Source of the DNA: a virus
IMG/VR virus record: IMGVR_UViG_3300046002_007411
Span: 47,708-111,707 of that record
Reading direction: 5' to 3' (one strand)
Length of the DNA stretch: 64,000 nucleotides
Positions within the stretch are counted from its first letter, which is position 1. The number at the start of each line of letters is the position of its first letter. The notes beneath the pieces were generated by a model, which saw only the letters and a list, made by a program, of their open reading frames with translations, made no database searches and had not been told where the DNA came from. Positions 56,016 through 64,000 of this stretch are shown here, in pieces. The translations under genes and the position numbers were made by a program.

Positions 56016-56981
56016 TTATTTTGCAGGAGCGCGAGTTAGTGGGCTCTTTTTGTTGCCTTCAGTGCTTTTGTTAAGGATAGCACCGCTTGCGCCTTCTTTG
56101 CTTACATGTCCCATGTGATCAGTAGCCTTTTTGCGACGGTTGTCACCTTGGGTATGCTTTAGTGTTGCACTGCTGGGAGCAGATTCACGATTGTAACCGC
56201 TGTGATGACCACCTTTTGTGGGATCAACAGGCTTTGCACCCATGCGTTCTTTTTGACTGGCTGGAACTGGGCTTTTGGCACGAGCACCTACGTCGCTAGC
56301 AAACTTACCGCTACCAACTTCACCAGGGGTTTTTTGGCTTTGCATGGGATTTTGATCCACTACGTCAAGGCTCACGGCCTCACTTAGTGAATCCCAATCT
56401 TCCTCAACTTCCTCAACCTCTTCTTCTTCACCTTCTTCTTCACCTTCAGGTTGATCCATAATGTCAACTTCTGTTTCGTCAGCTTCTAGATCTTCATCAC
56501 CTTCATGGTCTTCTTCGCCGCCTTGGTCTTTAATACGTTCAAACTCAGCTTCTAGTTCTTCTAGAGCTTTGGTCAAAGCATCAATACCCTTTTCCATGCC
56601 GCTTAGTTCACCGCCATGGTCAGCTGCGCCTTCCATGTCTGTCATGTCCTCCATGTCATCCATGTCATCTTCAGTTTCGTCTGAAACTTCAGTTTCCATG
56701 TCCATCATGTCTTCATCTTCTTCGCTCATGACTTCTTCAAACTCAATTTCAGCATCGTCATCAGAAATGTCGTCAGACATTTCTTTAACGTCATGCATGA
56801 AGTCTTCGCCTTGGTCGCCACTGCCACCAATTTCCATCATGTCGTCTTCTTCATGTGTCATCAGTTCTTCATGAATAGCACGAGCTTTTTCAATAAAGAT
56901 TTGATGCAATAGTGCTTTAGCTTGACCCTCTTCATTATTTAGAAGGTGTTCTAAAACCTTCTCTAACTTTGTTTTACTCAT
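56016..56981 (-). CDS. Highly acidic prohead-core-type protein (321 aa)
   Basis: Helical N-terminus (LEKVLEHLLNNEEGQAKALLHQIF) followed by about 150 residues that are mostly Asp, Glu and Met, then a basic Lys/Ser/Pro-rich tail ending KKSPLTRAPAK. The place, just upstream of the protease-scaffold-capsid genes and below the portal, is that of gp67/gp68 core proteins, which are acidic and cleaved by gp21. The tail motif is seen in other marine T4-like phages (memory). Homology to gp67 itself is not shown. AAGGAGC before the ATG. Confidence 0.68.
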   Translation of the reverse strand: MSKTKLEKVLEHLLNNEEGQAKALLHQIFIEKARAIHEELMTHEEDDMMEIGGSGDQGEDFMHDVKEMSDDISDDDAEIEFEEVMSEEDEDMMDMETEVSDETEDDMDDMEDMTDMEGAADHGGELSGMEKGIDALTKALEELEAEFERIKDQGGEEDHEGDEDLEADETEVDIMDQPEGEEEGEEEEVEEVEEDWDSLSEAVSLDVVDQNPMQSQKTPGEVGSGKFASDVGARAKSPVPASQKERMGAKPVDPTKGGHHSGYNRESAPSSATLKHTQGDNRRKKATDHMGHVSKEGASGAILNKSTEGNKKSPLTRAPAK

Positions 56982-57018
56982 TTCATGCTCCTTGTTAAAA
57001 AGCTTACAGACTCAACGA

Positions 57019-57026
57019 TATTTACA
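57019..57026 (-). promoter_or_regulatory. T4-type late promoter, weaker match
   Basis: Minus strand reads TGTAAATA, 38 bases upstream of the ATG at 56981. Confidence 0.5.
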
Positions 57027-57045
57027 CTGTATCACGGAAAATAAT

Positions 57046-57064
57046 AAAAAACGCCCGGTTTTTT
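57046..57064 (-). terminator. Weak A/T terminator after the tail collar gene
   Basis: AAAAAAC and GTTTTTT around a GC-rich five-base loop. The stem is almost only A-T, so strength is doubtful; it overlaps the stop codon of the 361-aa gene. Confidence 0.4.
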
Positions 57065-58148
57065 AACTGATTCTTTGAATATATGTAGTAGGGCCTTGTG
57101 TATATGTTCTTAAATCAGGTGTAGTGATGGAAACCCCTCCTGCACCAGTTACAGTTTGGCCATTGCATGCAGCAAAGTTGCTGGGGATAGGATATGTTTG
57201 CGGCCAAAGTATAATGCCATATAAAGGCAGGTCCAAGCTAACAACACCTTGAGTCACCAAGCCTTTGCTATTAACTGTCACACTGTTGTAAGTTCCTGCA
57301 CTAACACCTGAGTCAGCTAAAGCTACTGTAATATTTGCAATGGCACCATATAATGTTGATGTACCTAAAGCAGCACCATCTAAGTTCACTTGTTGTAGGG
57401 GTGTATATCCCAAACTGCTAATAACATCAACATTACTTAATGATATATTCCCTGCTATAACTCTGCCGCCATTGTCCACAGTAACTTTGCTATAAGTTCC
57501 TGCAACGTTTATGTTACTAAACGACACAGCAATGTTGATATTTTGACTACCATCAAACAAAGCTGTTCCTGAAGCATCTCCACTTAAAGAAATAGCACGG
57601 GGGGTTTCTAAAACTTCTGCAGAACTAGCTCGCCCCGTTATAGCAAACAAGTTACCACTCTCTTGGGCCATGGTCAAGCCCTGCACTAGTCCCGTGGGAA
57701 ATCTCACAGACAAATCGTAACTCAAGCTGCCTATTACTATTACGCTTGGTAACTCAGCTGGTACAAACGCACGTTCGCTAAACGCAGCTACTATTTGTGC
57801 ATCGCTTAAAATCACAGTTATGTAATAGTCAGTTAATCCCACTTTCACAACAACACTGTGGCTGCCAGCATTGCTGTCAGCACTGGGTGTGATAATAGAC
57901 CAAACACTTCCTGTGTAAATTTTCAACTCTTGAGTTGACGTCTCATACCAAAGCTGACCTTGTTGTGGATTTGCTGGTGAATTAATGCTGGCAAAATTTT
58001 GCAGCAAGTTAACCAAGTTTTGATTTAAACTTAAACCATAGTTACTGGTATTTCTGCCTGGCAAAGCCAAGCTTGTCAATGTAGTGTTTAAGACACTGTC
58101 TTTTAAACTAACATTACCCAAGCCTGCGATATAGATGTTGTAAACCAT
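57063..58148 (-). CDS. Tail fibre protein with collar-type C-terminal domain (361 aa)
   Basis: Begins at the ATG at 58148 (MVYNIYIAGLGN). The N-terminal part includes NPQQGQLWYETSTQELKIYTG, typical of fibre attachment segments; then fibre repeats AGTYSKVTVDNGGRVIAG and AGTYNSVTVNSKGLVTQG; and a C-terminal tail-collar domain (PLYGIILWPQTYPIPSNFAACNGQ, ITTPDLR) as in gp12 and other short fibres. A second fibre besides that at 1033. Coupled to the small gene upstream (one-base gap after its stop). Confidence 0.8.
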   Translation of the reverse strand: MVYNIYIAGLGNVSLKDSVLNTTLTSLALPGRNTSNYGLSLNQNLVNLLQNFASINSPANPQQGQLWYETSTQELKIYTGSVWSIITPSADSNAGSHSVVVKVGLTDYYITVILSDAQIVAAFSERAFVPAELPSVIVIGSLSYDLSVRFPTGLVQGLTMAQESGNLFAITGRASSAEVLETPRAISLSGDASGTALFDGSQNINIAVSFSNINVAGTYSKVTVDNGGRVIAGNISLSNVDVISSLGYTPLQQVNLDGAALGTSTLYGAIANITVALADSGVSAGTYNSVTVNSKGLVTQGVVSLDLPLYGIILWPQTYPIPSNFAACNGQTVTGAGGVSITTPDLRTYTQGPTTYIQRIS

Positions 58149-58149
58149 A

Positions 58150-58365
58150 TTAGATACCCATGCCTCCACCTTCTTCTTGAGGAGATCCATACATCAGTTG
58201 CAGTAAATCTTGTTTCATTAGTGTTTCCAAATCTCTAGCTGCTCGCATTTTTTTTAAACGATTCAAATGTGCCAAAGTAATTTTTGGTTTTCTGCTGTCT
58301 TTTATTTCTCTTTGACTGTATTCGTCTTGACTTATATCTGTGTAGCCAATCTCTTGTGCTTGCAT
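58150..58365 (-). CDS. Small conserved protein after the portal gene (71 aa)
   Basis: Basic helix-rich core KPKITLAHLNRLKKMRAARDLETLMKQDLLQLMYG with a Gly-rich end (EEGGGMGI). From memory, the pattern RKPxxTLxHxNxLxxxR...L..MYG marks a short protein next to the portal gene in marine T4-like phages. Possibly a prohead core peptide by position. Starts two bases after the portal stop. Confidence 0.68.
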   Translation of the reverse strand: MQAQEIGYTDISQDEYSQREIKDSRKPKITLAHLNRLKKMRAARDLETLMKQDLLQLMYGSPQEEGGGMGI

Positions 58366-58367
58366 GA

Positions 58368-60116
58368 TTATACTCCCGGGGCTTCTGGTGCAGCGGCTGG
58401 TGCAGCTTCTGGAGCAGCAGGTGCAGCAACTTCAGGAGGAGCTTCTCCACCTGGTTCGCCAGGCAAACCAGGCTCTTCAAATCCTGACACATCACGAATA
58501 CCCACACTAGCTAAATCCACATTATTTTCATCACTTGGTGCTTTACCAGTCTTTGCTTTTACTTTATCAGCGTTTTCTTCCTGGAATCTGCGTTCATTTT
58601 CAATAACATCTTCCTCTGTCCAACCAAGATAACGCATTAGTGCATATCGCTTGCTGATGTAACGATTTGCATCACTGCCCATGATGCTGGTAAACAAGTT
58701 GATTTGTTCGCTTTCTTTTTGTATGCGACGATAATCACTAAAGCTTTGAGGTTCCCAAAACTGCAAATCAAACAAGCTGCTGGAGATTTCTATGCCACGA
58801 TGCTTGAGAAATAGTTTAAACTCTCTATCTAAAACTGGAGCAACTAGATTTTGCAAACGCTGACAGTATTTGGTAAAACGATATTCTTGAACAAAGGCTG
58901 ATCCTATTTTGCCATCACTGAATACAGTGGTGCCATCCTCGGGCCCTGTGGGCAAATAACTGCTGGGAATACCCAAGCCGCGAATCATTTTGTTGTTGAA
59001 GTATTTCAAGTCATCAATCTGTCCGAGATTTTCACCACCAGGCAAAGTTTCAATACGGGATCCTTTGCCTTCAGAGTTTTGTGCAAGGAAAAAGTCCTCA
59101 TTTATGGCAATAGGGCTATAAGCCGCATCCAAAATACTTTGTCCTCCACCTGTTCTGTTGGGGATTCGGCGTTGATAGATTTCGTTTTTAATACGCTCGA
59201 CATATTGCATGGCACGTGGACCACTGAGATTGCCCACATCAATATAAAAAATTCTACGTTCTGGTGCCCGCACTATGCGATAAATGATAATGCTATCTTC
59301 CAGCAGGTCTTTTTGCTTGTAAACCTTGTAAATGCTTTCCAATATGCTGGTGCCAAAGGGCCATTGACTGTCCATGCCCTCACTTAAACTCAAATGCACA
59401 ACATGGGTGCCATCAATAGCATAGTTGTTGTCGGGTAAGTTGAAACGTGAGTTTCTACTTCCCGGACTACTAGCAACACCGTAGTTCACAGTGCCTGCAC
59501 CAGCAGCAGGATTACTGCTACGTGGATACCCTCCAGGAAAGCTATACTGGTCATGAACCAGCATGCTGGTGGCAACCATGCTTTGCAGATTTAAATCAAT
59601 ATCACGAATAACATATTGCTCAATGTCTTTGCCACGATTTTCATTTACTATGATCTTTTCAACTTTTGTGGGATCAACCCAAATAAGCTCAAAAGTTTCA
59701 GGATCACGTATGTAAATCTGATCGCCATATTTGATGACATTTCTAAATGCCCGCCAAAGGCGCTGCTGCCATTTGTTCAAGCTGCACCACTGCCGTAAAG
59801 TGTCCTTCAACAACGTGATTTCTGTATCTGTTAGCTCGTCATGATACACTATGTCAAAAGGATCAGTGTCATTTTCAAAATTCTGTGTGCTGAAATCGCT
59901 TATAACATCAAGAGCTTTGCTGATTTCACTATCTAAATCCATTTGTTCATATTGAATATAACGCTCAACTCTATTAGGAGCCCCGCTATAAACCTCGGGC
60001 AAAAAACTACTGTATTTGCCGCTGGTTCCTCCTTGCCCACTGGTAGAGTTACCCACTTCACGAGTTGTTCTTGCAGGGCTAGGCACGGCGCTAAAGTATT
60101 TTTTCCAAGAAGACAT
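58368..60116 (-). CDS. 20: Portal vertex protein gp20
   Basis: Dodecameric portal through which DNA is packaged. 582 aa (T4: 524). Conserved blocks: RVERYIQYEQMDLDSEISKALDVISDF, FRNVIKYGDQIYIRDP, VVHLSLSEGMDSQWPFGTSILESIY, LEDSIIIYRIVRAPERRIFYIDVGNLSG, MQYVERIKNEI, GSRIETLPGGENLGQIDDLKYF, FRYTKYC-like helix and ENERRFQEENAD. Ends in a Pro/Ala/Gly-rich tail (about 50 residues) not found in T4. Confidence 0.96.
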   Translation of the reverse strand: MSSWKKYFSAVPSPARTTREVGNSTSGQGGTSGKYSSFLPEVYSGAPNRVERYIQYEQMDLDSEISKALDVISDFSTQNFENDTDPFDIVYHDELTDTEITLLKDTLRQWCSLNKWQQRLWRAFRNVIKYGDQIYIRDPETFELIWVDPTKVEKIIVNENRGKDIEQYVIRDIDLNLQSMVATSMLVHDQYSFPGGYPRSSNPAAGAGTVNYGVASSPGSRNSRFNLPDNNYAIDGTHVVHLSLSEGMDSQWPFGTSILESIYKVYKQKDLLEDSIIIYRIVRAPERRIFYIDVGNLSGPRAMQYVERIKNEIYQRRIPNRTGGGQSILDAAYSPIAINEDFFLAQNSEGKGSRIETLPGGENLGQIDDLKYFNNKMIRGLGIPSSYLPTGPEDGTTVFSDGKIGSAFVQEYRFTKYCQRLQNLVAPVLDREFKLFLKHRGIEISSSLFDLQFWEPQSFSDYRRIQKESEQINLFTSIMGSDANRYISKRYALMRYLGWTEEDVIENERRFQEENADKVKAKTGKAPSDENNVDLASVGIRDVSGFEEPGLPGEPGGEAPPEVAAPAAPEAAPAAAPEAPGV

Positions 60117-60139
60117 TCTAGTTCCTGATTTTTACACAA

Positions 60140-60147
60140 TATTTATG
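60140..60147 (-). promoter_or_regulatory. T4-type late promoter for the portal gene
   Basis: Minus strand reads CATAAATA, 24 bases upstream of the ATG at 60116. Confidence 0.7.
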
Positions 60148-60171
60148 GTAGGAAACACATGCATAGATATT

Positions 60172-62661
60172 TTAAGATGCAGATAATCCTGCTCCTTGCA
60201 CTGGTCGATCAGTTACTAAAGTTGCCAAGCTTGTATTCATGGAACTCAATAGGTCTTTCATGTTTTCATTAAGTTCACGTATGTTTTTCCAAATATTCAA
60301 AGTATCAGCTTGCCAATCAGTATTCATACCTTGATACTCAGGTGCAGATGCAGGAGTTTCTGCTCGACCACTCACTGCACCTAATACTCTAGAAAGATTA
60401 TCAAAGCCTCCAGCACCAGGAGTCAAGCTAATAGCACTTATAACTTCACGGTAACCTGCGCTGAAATCTTTTAGGGCTTGACCAGTTTCACTGTATTGCA
60501 AGTTTAAACCTTGACGATCTTCTAACATTTTGTCAATCTGTTCAAGTAACGACATTTGCCCTGCAGCTTGCTCGGGACTGCGTTGTGCGTCTGCACCACC
60601 GCCGCCAAATAAAGTTCCGCTGTGTTGATATAGGCCCATGCCTGCGCCAGCTAGACCGCCTAATGCTCCGCCTACTAATGCCCCACCTGGACCTAAAAAT
60701 GCACCCAACATGGCGCCAGTGCCAGCTAATCCTGCAGCTTGTCCAAGAATATCAAGTCCCGCACCAGTTTTACCATAGCCTGCTCCAGTAGCAGCAGTAC
60801 CTAAACCTCCCAAGGCTGCTCCTGCTACTAATCCGCCAATACTTCCTCGACCTAACATACTTCCCAACCTGCCAAATCTACCGCCACCTGCTTGGCCTGG
60901 TCGGCCAGGTGCGCCGCCCCCTAAACCACCGCCACCTAAACCACCTGCGCTTACTTCGCGGGTATATATGGGATTTTGAGGTGTAGAACCTGGAATACCA
61001 GGGCCTATACCGCTAGCGCCTATACCTGGCGCACCTTTTGGTCCACCAAACATTGATACAATGCTTCTAAAACCTTTCACTGCTAAAACTGAAGCACCTA
61101 TAGCTGCTCCAAAAGCAATAACAGACCCTAATATTCCACCTTGTCCGCCTAGTCCAACAGCACTTGTTATAGCTTTATCAATGTCATTAAATTTTTCTGA
61201 TAACCATGTAATCCCGTCTGCTAGATAACCCAAAGGTGTAATTAAATAGTTTGCAGCACTTGCAAAGCTTCTAAATATTTCATTATTAAGTTTGTTGAAT
61301 GCCTCCGTAAGCTTGTTTAATACTTCTTTACGTTTTTTATCCTCTTCAGCTTCTTTTGCACGCTCAGCTTTAAGTTCATTAAGAGTCATACCACGACGTT
61401 TAGCTTCGGCTTCCATCTGCTCTAGCTTGTCTTTTTCTGCTTGTTCAACATTTTTAGCATTTTTGATTAAATCACCAAGAGTTCCTGCTAGTTCAGGCAT
61501 GGCAGCTAGCAGCTGGCGGCGCAGTGACTCAGGTGCAGCGATTAGTGTTTTTGCAAATTGTTTTTGTGCATCTTCATACTCTTCCCCACCTTTAACACTT
61601 GCTTCTGCTAGATTGGCAAAACTACCTCCAAGCCCTGGCACTGTGCTAATCAAGTGCTGCATGCTTTCATCAAGCAGGCCAAAGGTGTTTGAACCGGCAA
61701 AATATTTTTGTATGTTATCTGCTAGTAGCTTACCACCTTGTTGACCAAACTTAGCCAACTGAGCAGTAGCAGCAATTAAGTTTTCTCCTGCTTTTGCACT
61801 CATTGTGCTCAATAACAAATAGCTGCTACCAGTTTTTGTTATACTACTAACAAAGTCTATTAACGCTTTTCTACTCAGTCCTGTGGCTTCACTTACTTTA
61901 CCAAACTGGTTAATAAGCCCTTGGCTGCTGGCTACAAGTTGTTGGTTGTTTAGGCGGCCGGCTACACCAGCTTGCTGATAGATGTCCACAGTTTGCAAGA
62001 ACATTTCTGCGCCATCCTGCAAGCTTAGGAGATATTCACCACCATATCGGCTGGTATCTTGAAATGTTTTAATTAACTTGGGAACATCACGCCCCCCTAA
62101 CTGTGCAAATACAGTGCTGTTTTTTGTAGCTAATGCACCAAACTCCTGTACGCTTAACCTAGCTGTGTTACTGCTTGTGATCAGTCCATTGATACCGCCT
62201 TGAAGTCTAACACCAGTTTCATATAAATCACTAAAGATTTTATCAGCTTCTATGAGCTTTTCCAAGCTTTTACTTACTAAGAGTGCAACTGTTGCAAATC
62301 TCTGCAAACCACTTATTGCCAGCTTGTTTGCTTTACCTTGTTCCTCAAAGTCTTGGGCTAGTAATTTTGTACTCTGACTTATATTAGTAAAGAGCCCTTG
62401 TCCCCCTTGTATGCCTTCCGTTAAAGCTGATTTCCAAACTTGTCCAGCTTGTTGAAGATAATACCGGGTTTTTTCTGAGTTATCTTTTAACTGTTGACTG
62501 TTCTCTTCTAAAGCTTGTCTGGCGACCTCCCCTTCCTTGCTTGGGGTTTTAGGATCTAATGCTGTTAGGAGTTTTTTAAGAGTGGTTTCTGTTGCCCAGC
62601 CAACATTTCCTTGACTAGCCATCGCAACAAATAATGGATTGTTAGCATTTGTTCCAGACAT
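60172..62661 (-). CDS. Tape measure protein (gp29-like)
   Basis: 829 aa. Helical N-terminal 480 residues (SLEKLIEADKIFSDLYETGVRL; AKNVEQAEKDKLEQMEAEAKRRGM coiled coil), then hydrophobic segments (GGILGSVIAFGAAIGASVLAV) and a Gly-rich stretch (GGLGGGGLGGGAPGRPGQ; LGPGGALVGGALGGLAGAG), as in tape measure proteins that span the tail lumen and insert in membranes. Next to gp26 and a chaperone-sized gene, which is the hub and tape measure neighbourhood. Longer than T4 gp29 (590 aa); tail length should scale with it if the whole protein acts as the ruler. Confidence 0.8.
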   Translation of the reverse strand: MSGTNANNPLFVAMASQGNVGWATETTLKKLLTALDPKTPSKEGEVARQALEENSQQLKDNSEKTRYYLQQAGQVWKSALTEGIQGGQGLFTNISQSTKLLAQDFEEQGKANKLAISGLQRFATVALLVSKSLEKLIEADKIFSDLYETGVRLQGGINGLITSSNTARLSVQEFGALATKNSTVFAQLGGRDVPKLIKTFQDTSRYGGEYLLSLQDGAEMFLQTVDIYQQAGVAGRLNNQQLVASSQGLINQFGKVSEATGLSRKALIDFVSSITKTGSSYLLLSTMSAKAGENLIAATAQLAKFGQQGGKLLADNIQKYFAGSNTFGLLDESMQHLISTVPGLGGSFANLAEASVKGGEEYEDAQKQFAKTLIAAPESLRRQLLAAMPELAGTLGDLIKNAKNVEQAEKDKLEQMEAEAKRRGMTLNELKAERAKEAEEDKKRKEVLNKLTEAFNKLNNEIFRSFASAANYLITPLGYLADGITWLSEKFNDIDKAITSAVGLGGQGGILGSVIAFGAAIGASVLAVKGFRSIVSMFGGPKGAPGIGASGIGPGIPGSTPQNPIYTREVSAGGLGGGGLGGGAPGRPGQAGGGRFGRLGSMLGRGSIGGLVAGAALGGLGTAATGAGYGKTGAGLDILGQAAGLAGTGAMLGAFLGPGGALVGGALGGLAGAGMGLYQHSGTLFGGGGADAQRSPEQAAGQMSLLEQIDKMLEDRQGLNLQYSETGQALKDFSAGYREVISAISLTPGAGGFDNLSRVLGAVSGRAETPASAPEYQGMNTDWQADTLNIWKNIRELNENMKDLLSSMNTSLATLVTDRPVQGAGLSAS

Positions 62662-62687
62662 TTTTTATCACTTCACGGAATTAACAC

Positions 62688-62695
62688 AATAAATA
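62688..62695 (+). promoter_or_regulatory. T4-type late promoter for gene 26
   Basis: AATAAATA on the plus strand, divergent from the tape measure promoter. Confidence 0.6.
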
Positions 62696-62702
62696 TTTCT
62701 AA

Positions 62703-62710
62703 TATTTATG
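62703..62710 (-). promoter_or_regulatory. T4-type late promoter for the tape measure gene
   Basis: Minus strand reads CATAAATA, 42 bases upstream of the ATG at 62661. Confidence 0.65.
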
Positions 62711-62726
62711 GATGTATTTCTCCACA

Positions 62727-63575
62727 ATGAACCCACTTGAACCTTACTTTCGCAAACCGCAAGTTTATATTTCCTTACCCAGCCAAGGTCGTTGGTATAA
62801 ACCACAAGATATTACTTTAACAGGAGACAATGAACTTGCCATTTATGGCATGACAGCAAGAGATGATGTGCTTTTAAACACACCTGATGCTATGTTAAAT
62901 GGCGAAGCTCTTAAAAAGGTTATTGCCAACTGTGTGCCAGATGTTCACAACATCAATGCGCTGGTAACACCAGATCTTGAAGCTATATTTGTGGCCATGA
63001 AACTAGCCAGCGGTGATGGAACTATAGAAATCAATCGCGATTGTCCCAAATGTGGACACGATTGCAGTTGGGATCTACAATGCCAACCTATTCTTGACAG
63101 ACAAACTCTTATTGAACATCAAGACGGTGTTGTAGTAGTTGATCAATCATTGGAAATCCATGTTAAACCCTATGATTACAAACAGCGCAGCATATTCATC
63201 CAACAAGAATATCAAGAAGAGCGTGCTATAAGACAATGGGATACCTTGAATCCTGACAGTAGTGACTTATTAAAAGCTGAAGTCATGGCACAGGCTATTG
63301 ATAACATCAGCCAAATTACTATAAAATTGGTCAGTGCAAGTATCACACATGTGAAAATACTACACTCAGGCGAAGTAGTCTCCGACCCAGATTTTATTAT
63401 TGAATGGCTGCGATCAGCACCGCGAGCGCAAGCTGAAGCTATAATCTCCGCAGTGGACCAATTAAACAAATGCGGTCCAAATAAAAACATTGATGTTGAA
63501 TGCCCCAGCTGTGCTAATACCTGGCAAGTAACTATAAGTTATGACCCTATAAGTTTTTTCGTCAAACGCTCCTAA
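62727..63575 (+). CDS. 26: Baseplate hub protein gp26
   Basis: Hub component of the gp26 family. 282 aa, starting MNPLEPYFRKPQVYISLPSQG, a typical N-terminus, then LNTPDAMLNGEALKKVIANCVP and AIFVAMKLASGDGTIE. Two zinc-binding pairs: C106-x2-C109 with C113 (CPKCGHDC) and a C-terminal CPSC near residue 259, expected to form one site. An in-frame ATG at 62712 is the alternative start; neither has a ribosome site. Plus strand, opposite to the tape measure. Confidence 0.82.
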   Translation: MNPLEPYFRKPQVYISLPSQGRWYKPQDITLTGDNELAIYGMTARDDVLLNTPDAMLNGEALKKVIANCVPDVHNINALVTPDLEAIFVAMKLASGDGTIEINRDCPKCGHDCSWDLQCQPILDRQTLIEHQDGVVVVDQSLEIHVKPYDYKQRSIFIQQEYQEERAIRQWDTLNPDSSDLLKAEVMAQAIDNISQITIKLVSASITHVKILHSGEVVSDPDFIIEWLRSAPRAQAEAIISAVDQLNKCGPNKNIDVECPSCANTWQVTISYDPISFFVKRS

Positions 63576-63577
63576 GC

Positions 63578-63793
63578 TTGGATCAAGAAACGATCCAAAC
63601 CATGCTTGGGAGCATGAATAAAAACGTCATTGCTGTGGAAAAAGACATTGCTAGCTTGGTATATTACATGAACGGTGGATTGAGCTATAACGATGCTTGG
63701 TTGTTAACTTCCAATCAAAGAAAAATAATGGTGAAAGTCATTGAGGATCATTACAAAGCCATGAATCCCTCTAAAGGCCAACAAGCTTTTTAA
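63578..63793 (+). CDS. Small hub-assembly-type protein (71 aa, gp51-like or tail chaperone)
   Basis: Helical: VEKDIASLVYYMNGGLSYNDAWLLTSNQRKIM followed by EDHYKAMN. From memory, it resembles short gp51-labelled proteins of marine phages (GGLSY.DA..L...ER). Its place after gp26 and near the tape measure fits a hub or tail assembly chaperone. The TTG at 63578 gives the longest form; ATGs at 63602 and 63614 are possible starts. Confidence 0.6.
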   Translation: MDQETIQTMLGSMNKNVIAVEKDIASLVYYMNGGLSYNDAWLLTSNQRKIMVKVIEDHYKAMNPSKGQQAF

Positions 63794-64000
63794 GTTGTCG
63801 GTGATTCATTTAGTATTTCTTGATGATTTAGTTATTCAGGATTTAAGTGGTTGTGATAAACACAACCACTGAATAACAACTAGCTGAAGCAAGTTGTTAT
63901 TCTTTTTATAAGTTATGATATAACATATGCTTTTTTAGCACTCATGTAGATTGTGATGCCATGATTTTCCCGACCCGGAAAAATCATGGGTCGCGGAGCA
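63794..64000. other. Non-coding end of window with hairpins
   Basis: No gene seen. A perfect 10-bp stem (AGTGGTTGTG / CACAACCACT, 63846-63870) is nested inside GTTATTC/GAATAAC arms. Then AACAACT/AGTTGTT (63875-63898) followed by a T-rich run, a plausible terminator for the gp26 unit. The last 42 bases hold a near-perfect 12-bp hairpin with possible pseudoknot pairing (63959-63993). Confidence 0.6.
63875..63908 (+). terminator. Probable terminator after the gp26 unit
   Basis: AACAACT and AGTTGTT around a loop, followed by ATTCTTTTT. Confidence 0.5.

Noticed and set aside
56400-56880. Repetitive CTTCTTC/CATCAT-like sequence
   Set aside because: Explained by Asp, Glu and Met codon runs of the acidic prohead-core-type protein; not a separate repeat element.
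63988-64000. Possible beginning of a tRNA (GGGTCGCGGAGCA)
   Set aside because: The D-arm-like GAGCA is suggestive, but the base expected to be T8 is not T and only 13 bases are available, so it cannot be called.
1-64000. CRISPR arrays, insertion sequences and direct-repeat attachment sites
   Set aside because: No regularly spaced repeats, transposase genes or flanking repeats were seen; the only mobile genes are the two homing endonucleases.

Overview
The window is a contiguous 64 kb piece of a T4-like myovirus genome. The evidence is a nearly complete T4-type morphogenesis set (gp4, 13, 14, 15, 16, 17, 18, 19, 20, 21, 22, 23, 26, tape measure) together with T4-type replication and recombination genes (gp32, gp41, gp61, uvsW, uvsX, uvsY, a probable gp62, gp1, and the start of nrdA). 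Many unnamed proteins resemble, from memory, those of marine T4-like phages (cyanophage and pelagiphage type). G+C is about 40% by spot counts. The host cannot be told from the sequence, and no photosynthesis genes are present. No rRNA, convincing tRNA or CRISPR array was seen.

Layout. 1-2.4 kb: start of nrdA, a small unknown gene and a pectate-lyase-fold tail fibre. 2.5-4 kb: a GC-rich SWIM zinc-finger gene on the plus strand facing an MGME1-type exonuclease. 4-12.5 kb: large virion-associated proteins of unknown role. 12.5-15 kb: gp41 helicase and gp61 primase. 15-16.2 kb: a structural protein and a small conserved protein. 16.2-20.2 kb: a tightly overlapping early operon holding an EcoRI-like nuclease, a D12-class adenine methyltransferase, probable gp62, a zinc-finger protein, a coiled-coil protein and a miniature DnaE-like protein. 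20.2-21.8 kb: two plus-strand genes sharing an MGRP N-terminus. 21.9-27.8 kb: uvsW, an AAA+ ATPase, uvsY, uvsX and gene 32. 28-35.5 kb: terminase, head completion and tail tube genes. 35.6-52.7 kb: sheath, neck, endolysin and large virion genes, broken up by two Vsr-like homing endonuclease genes. 52.8-60.1 kb: capsid, scaffold, protease and portal. 60.2-63.8 kb: tape measure and hub genes.

Regulation. Late genes are preceded by T4-type late promoters (TATAAATA and close variants); I list 21. Early genes carry sigma70-like promoters (TTGACA, a 16-18 nt spacer and a TATNNT-like -10). At two of these the start codon lies where transcription should begin, so those mRNAs are probably leaderless. 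Strong GC hairpins with A/T flanks separate convergent units.

The points most worth following are the phage-borne restriction-modification-like pair inside a replication operon, the roughly 196-residue DnaE-like protein that keeps the catalytic aspartates, a 926-residue virion-type protein with both a KxDG and a GHxGH nucleotidyltransferase motif, and the leaderless early promoters.
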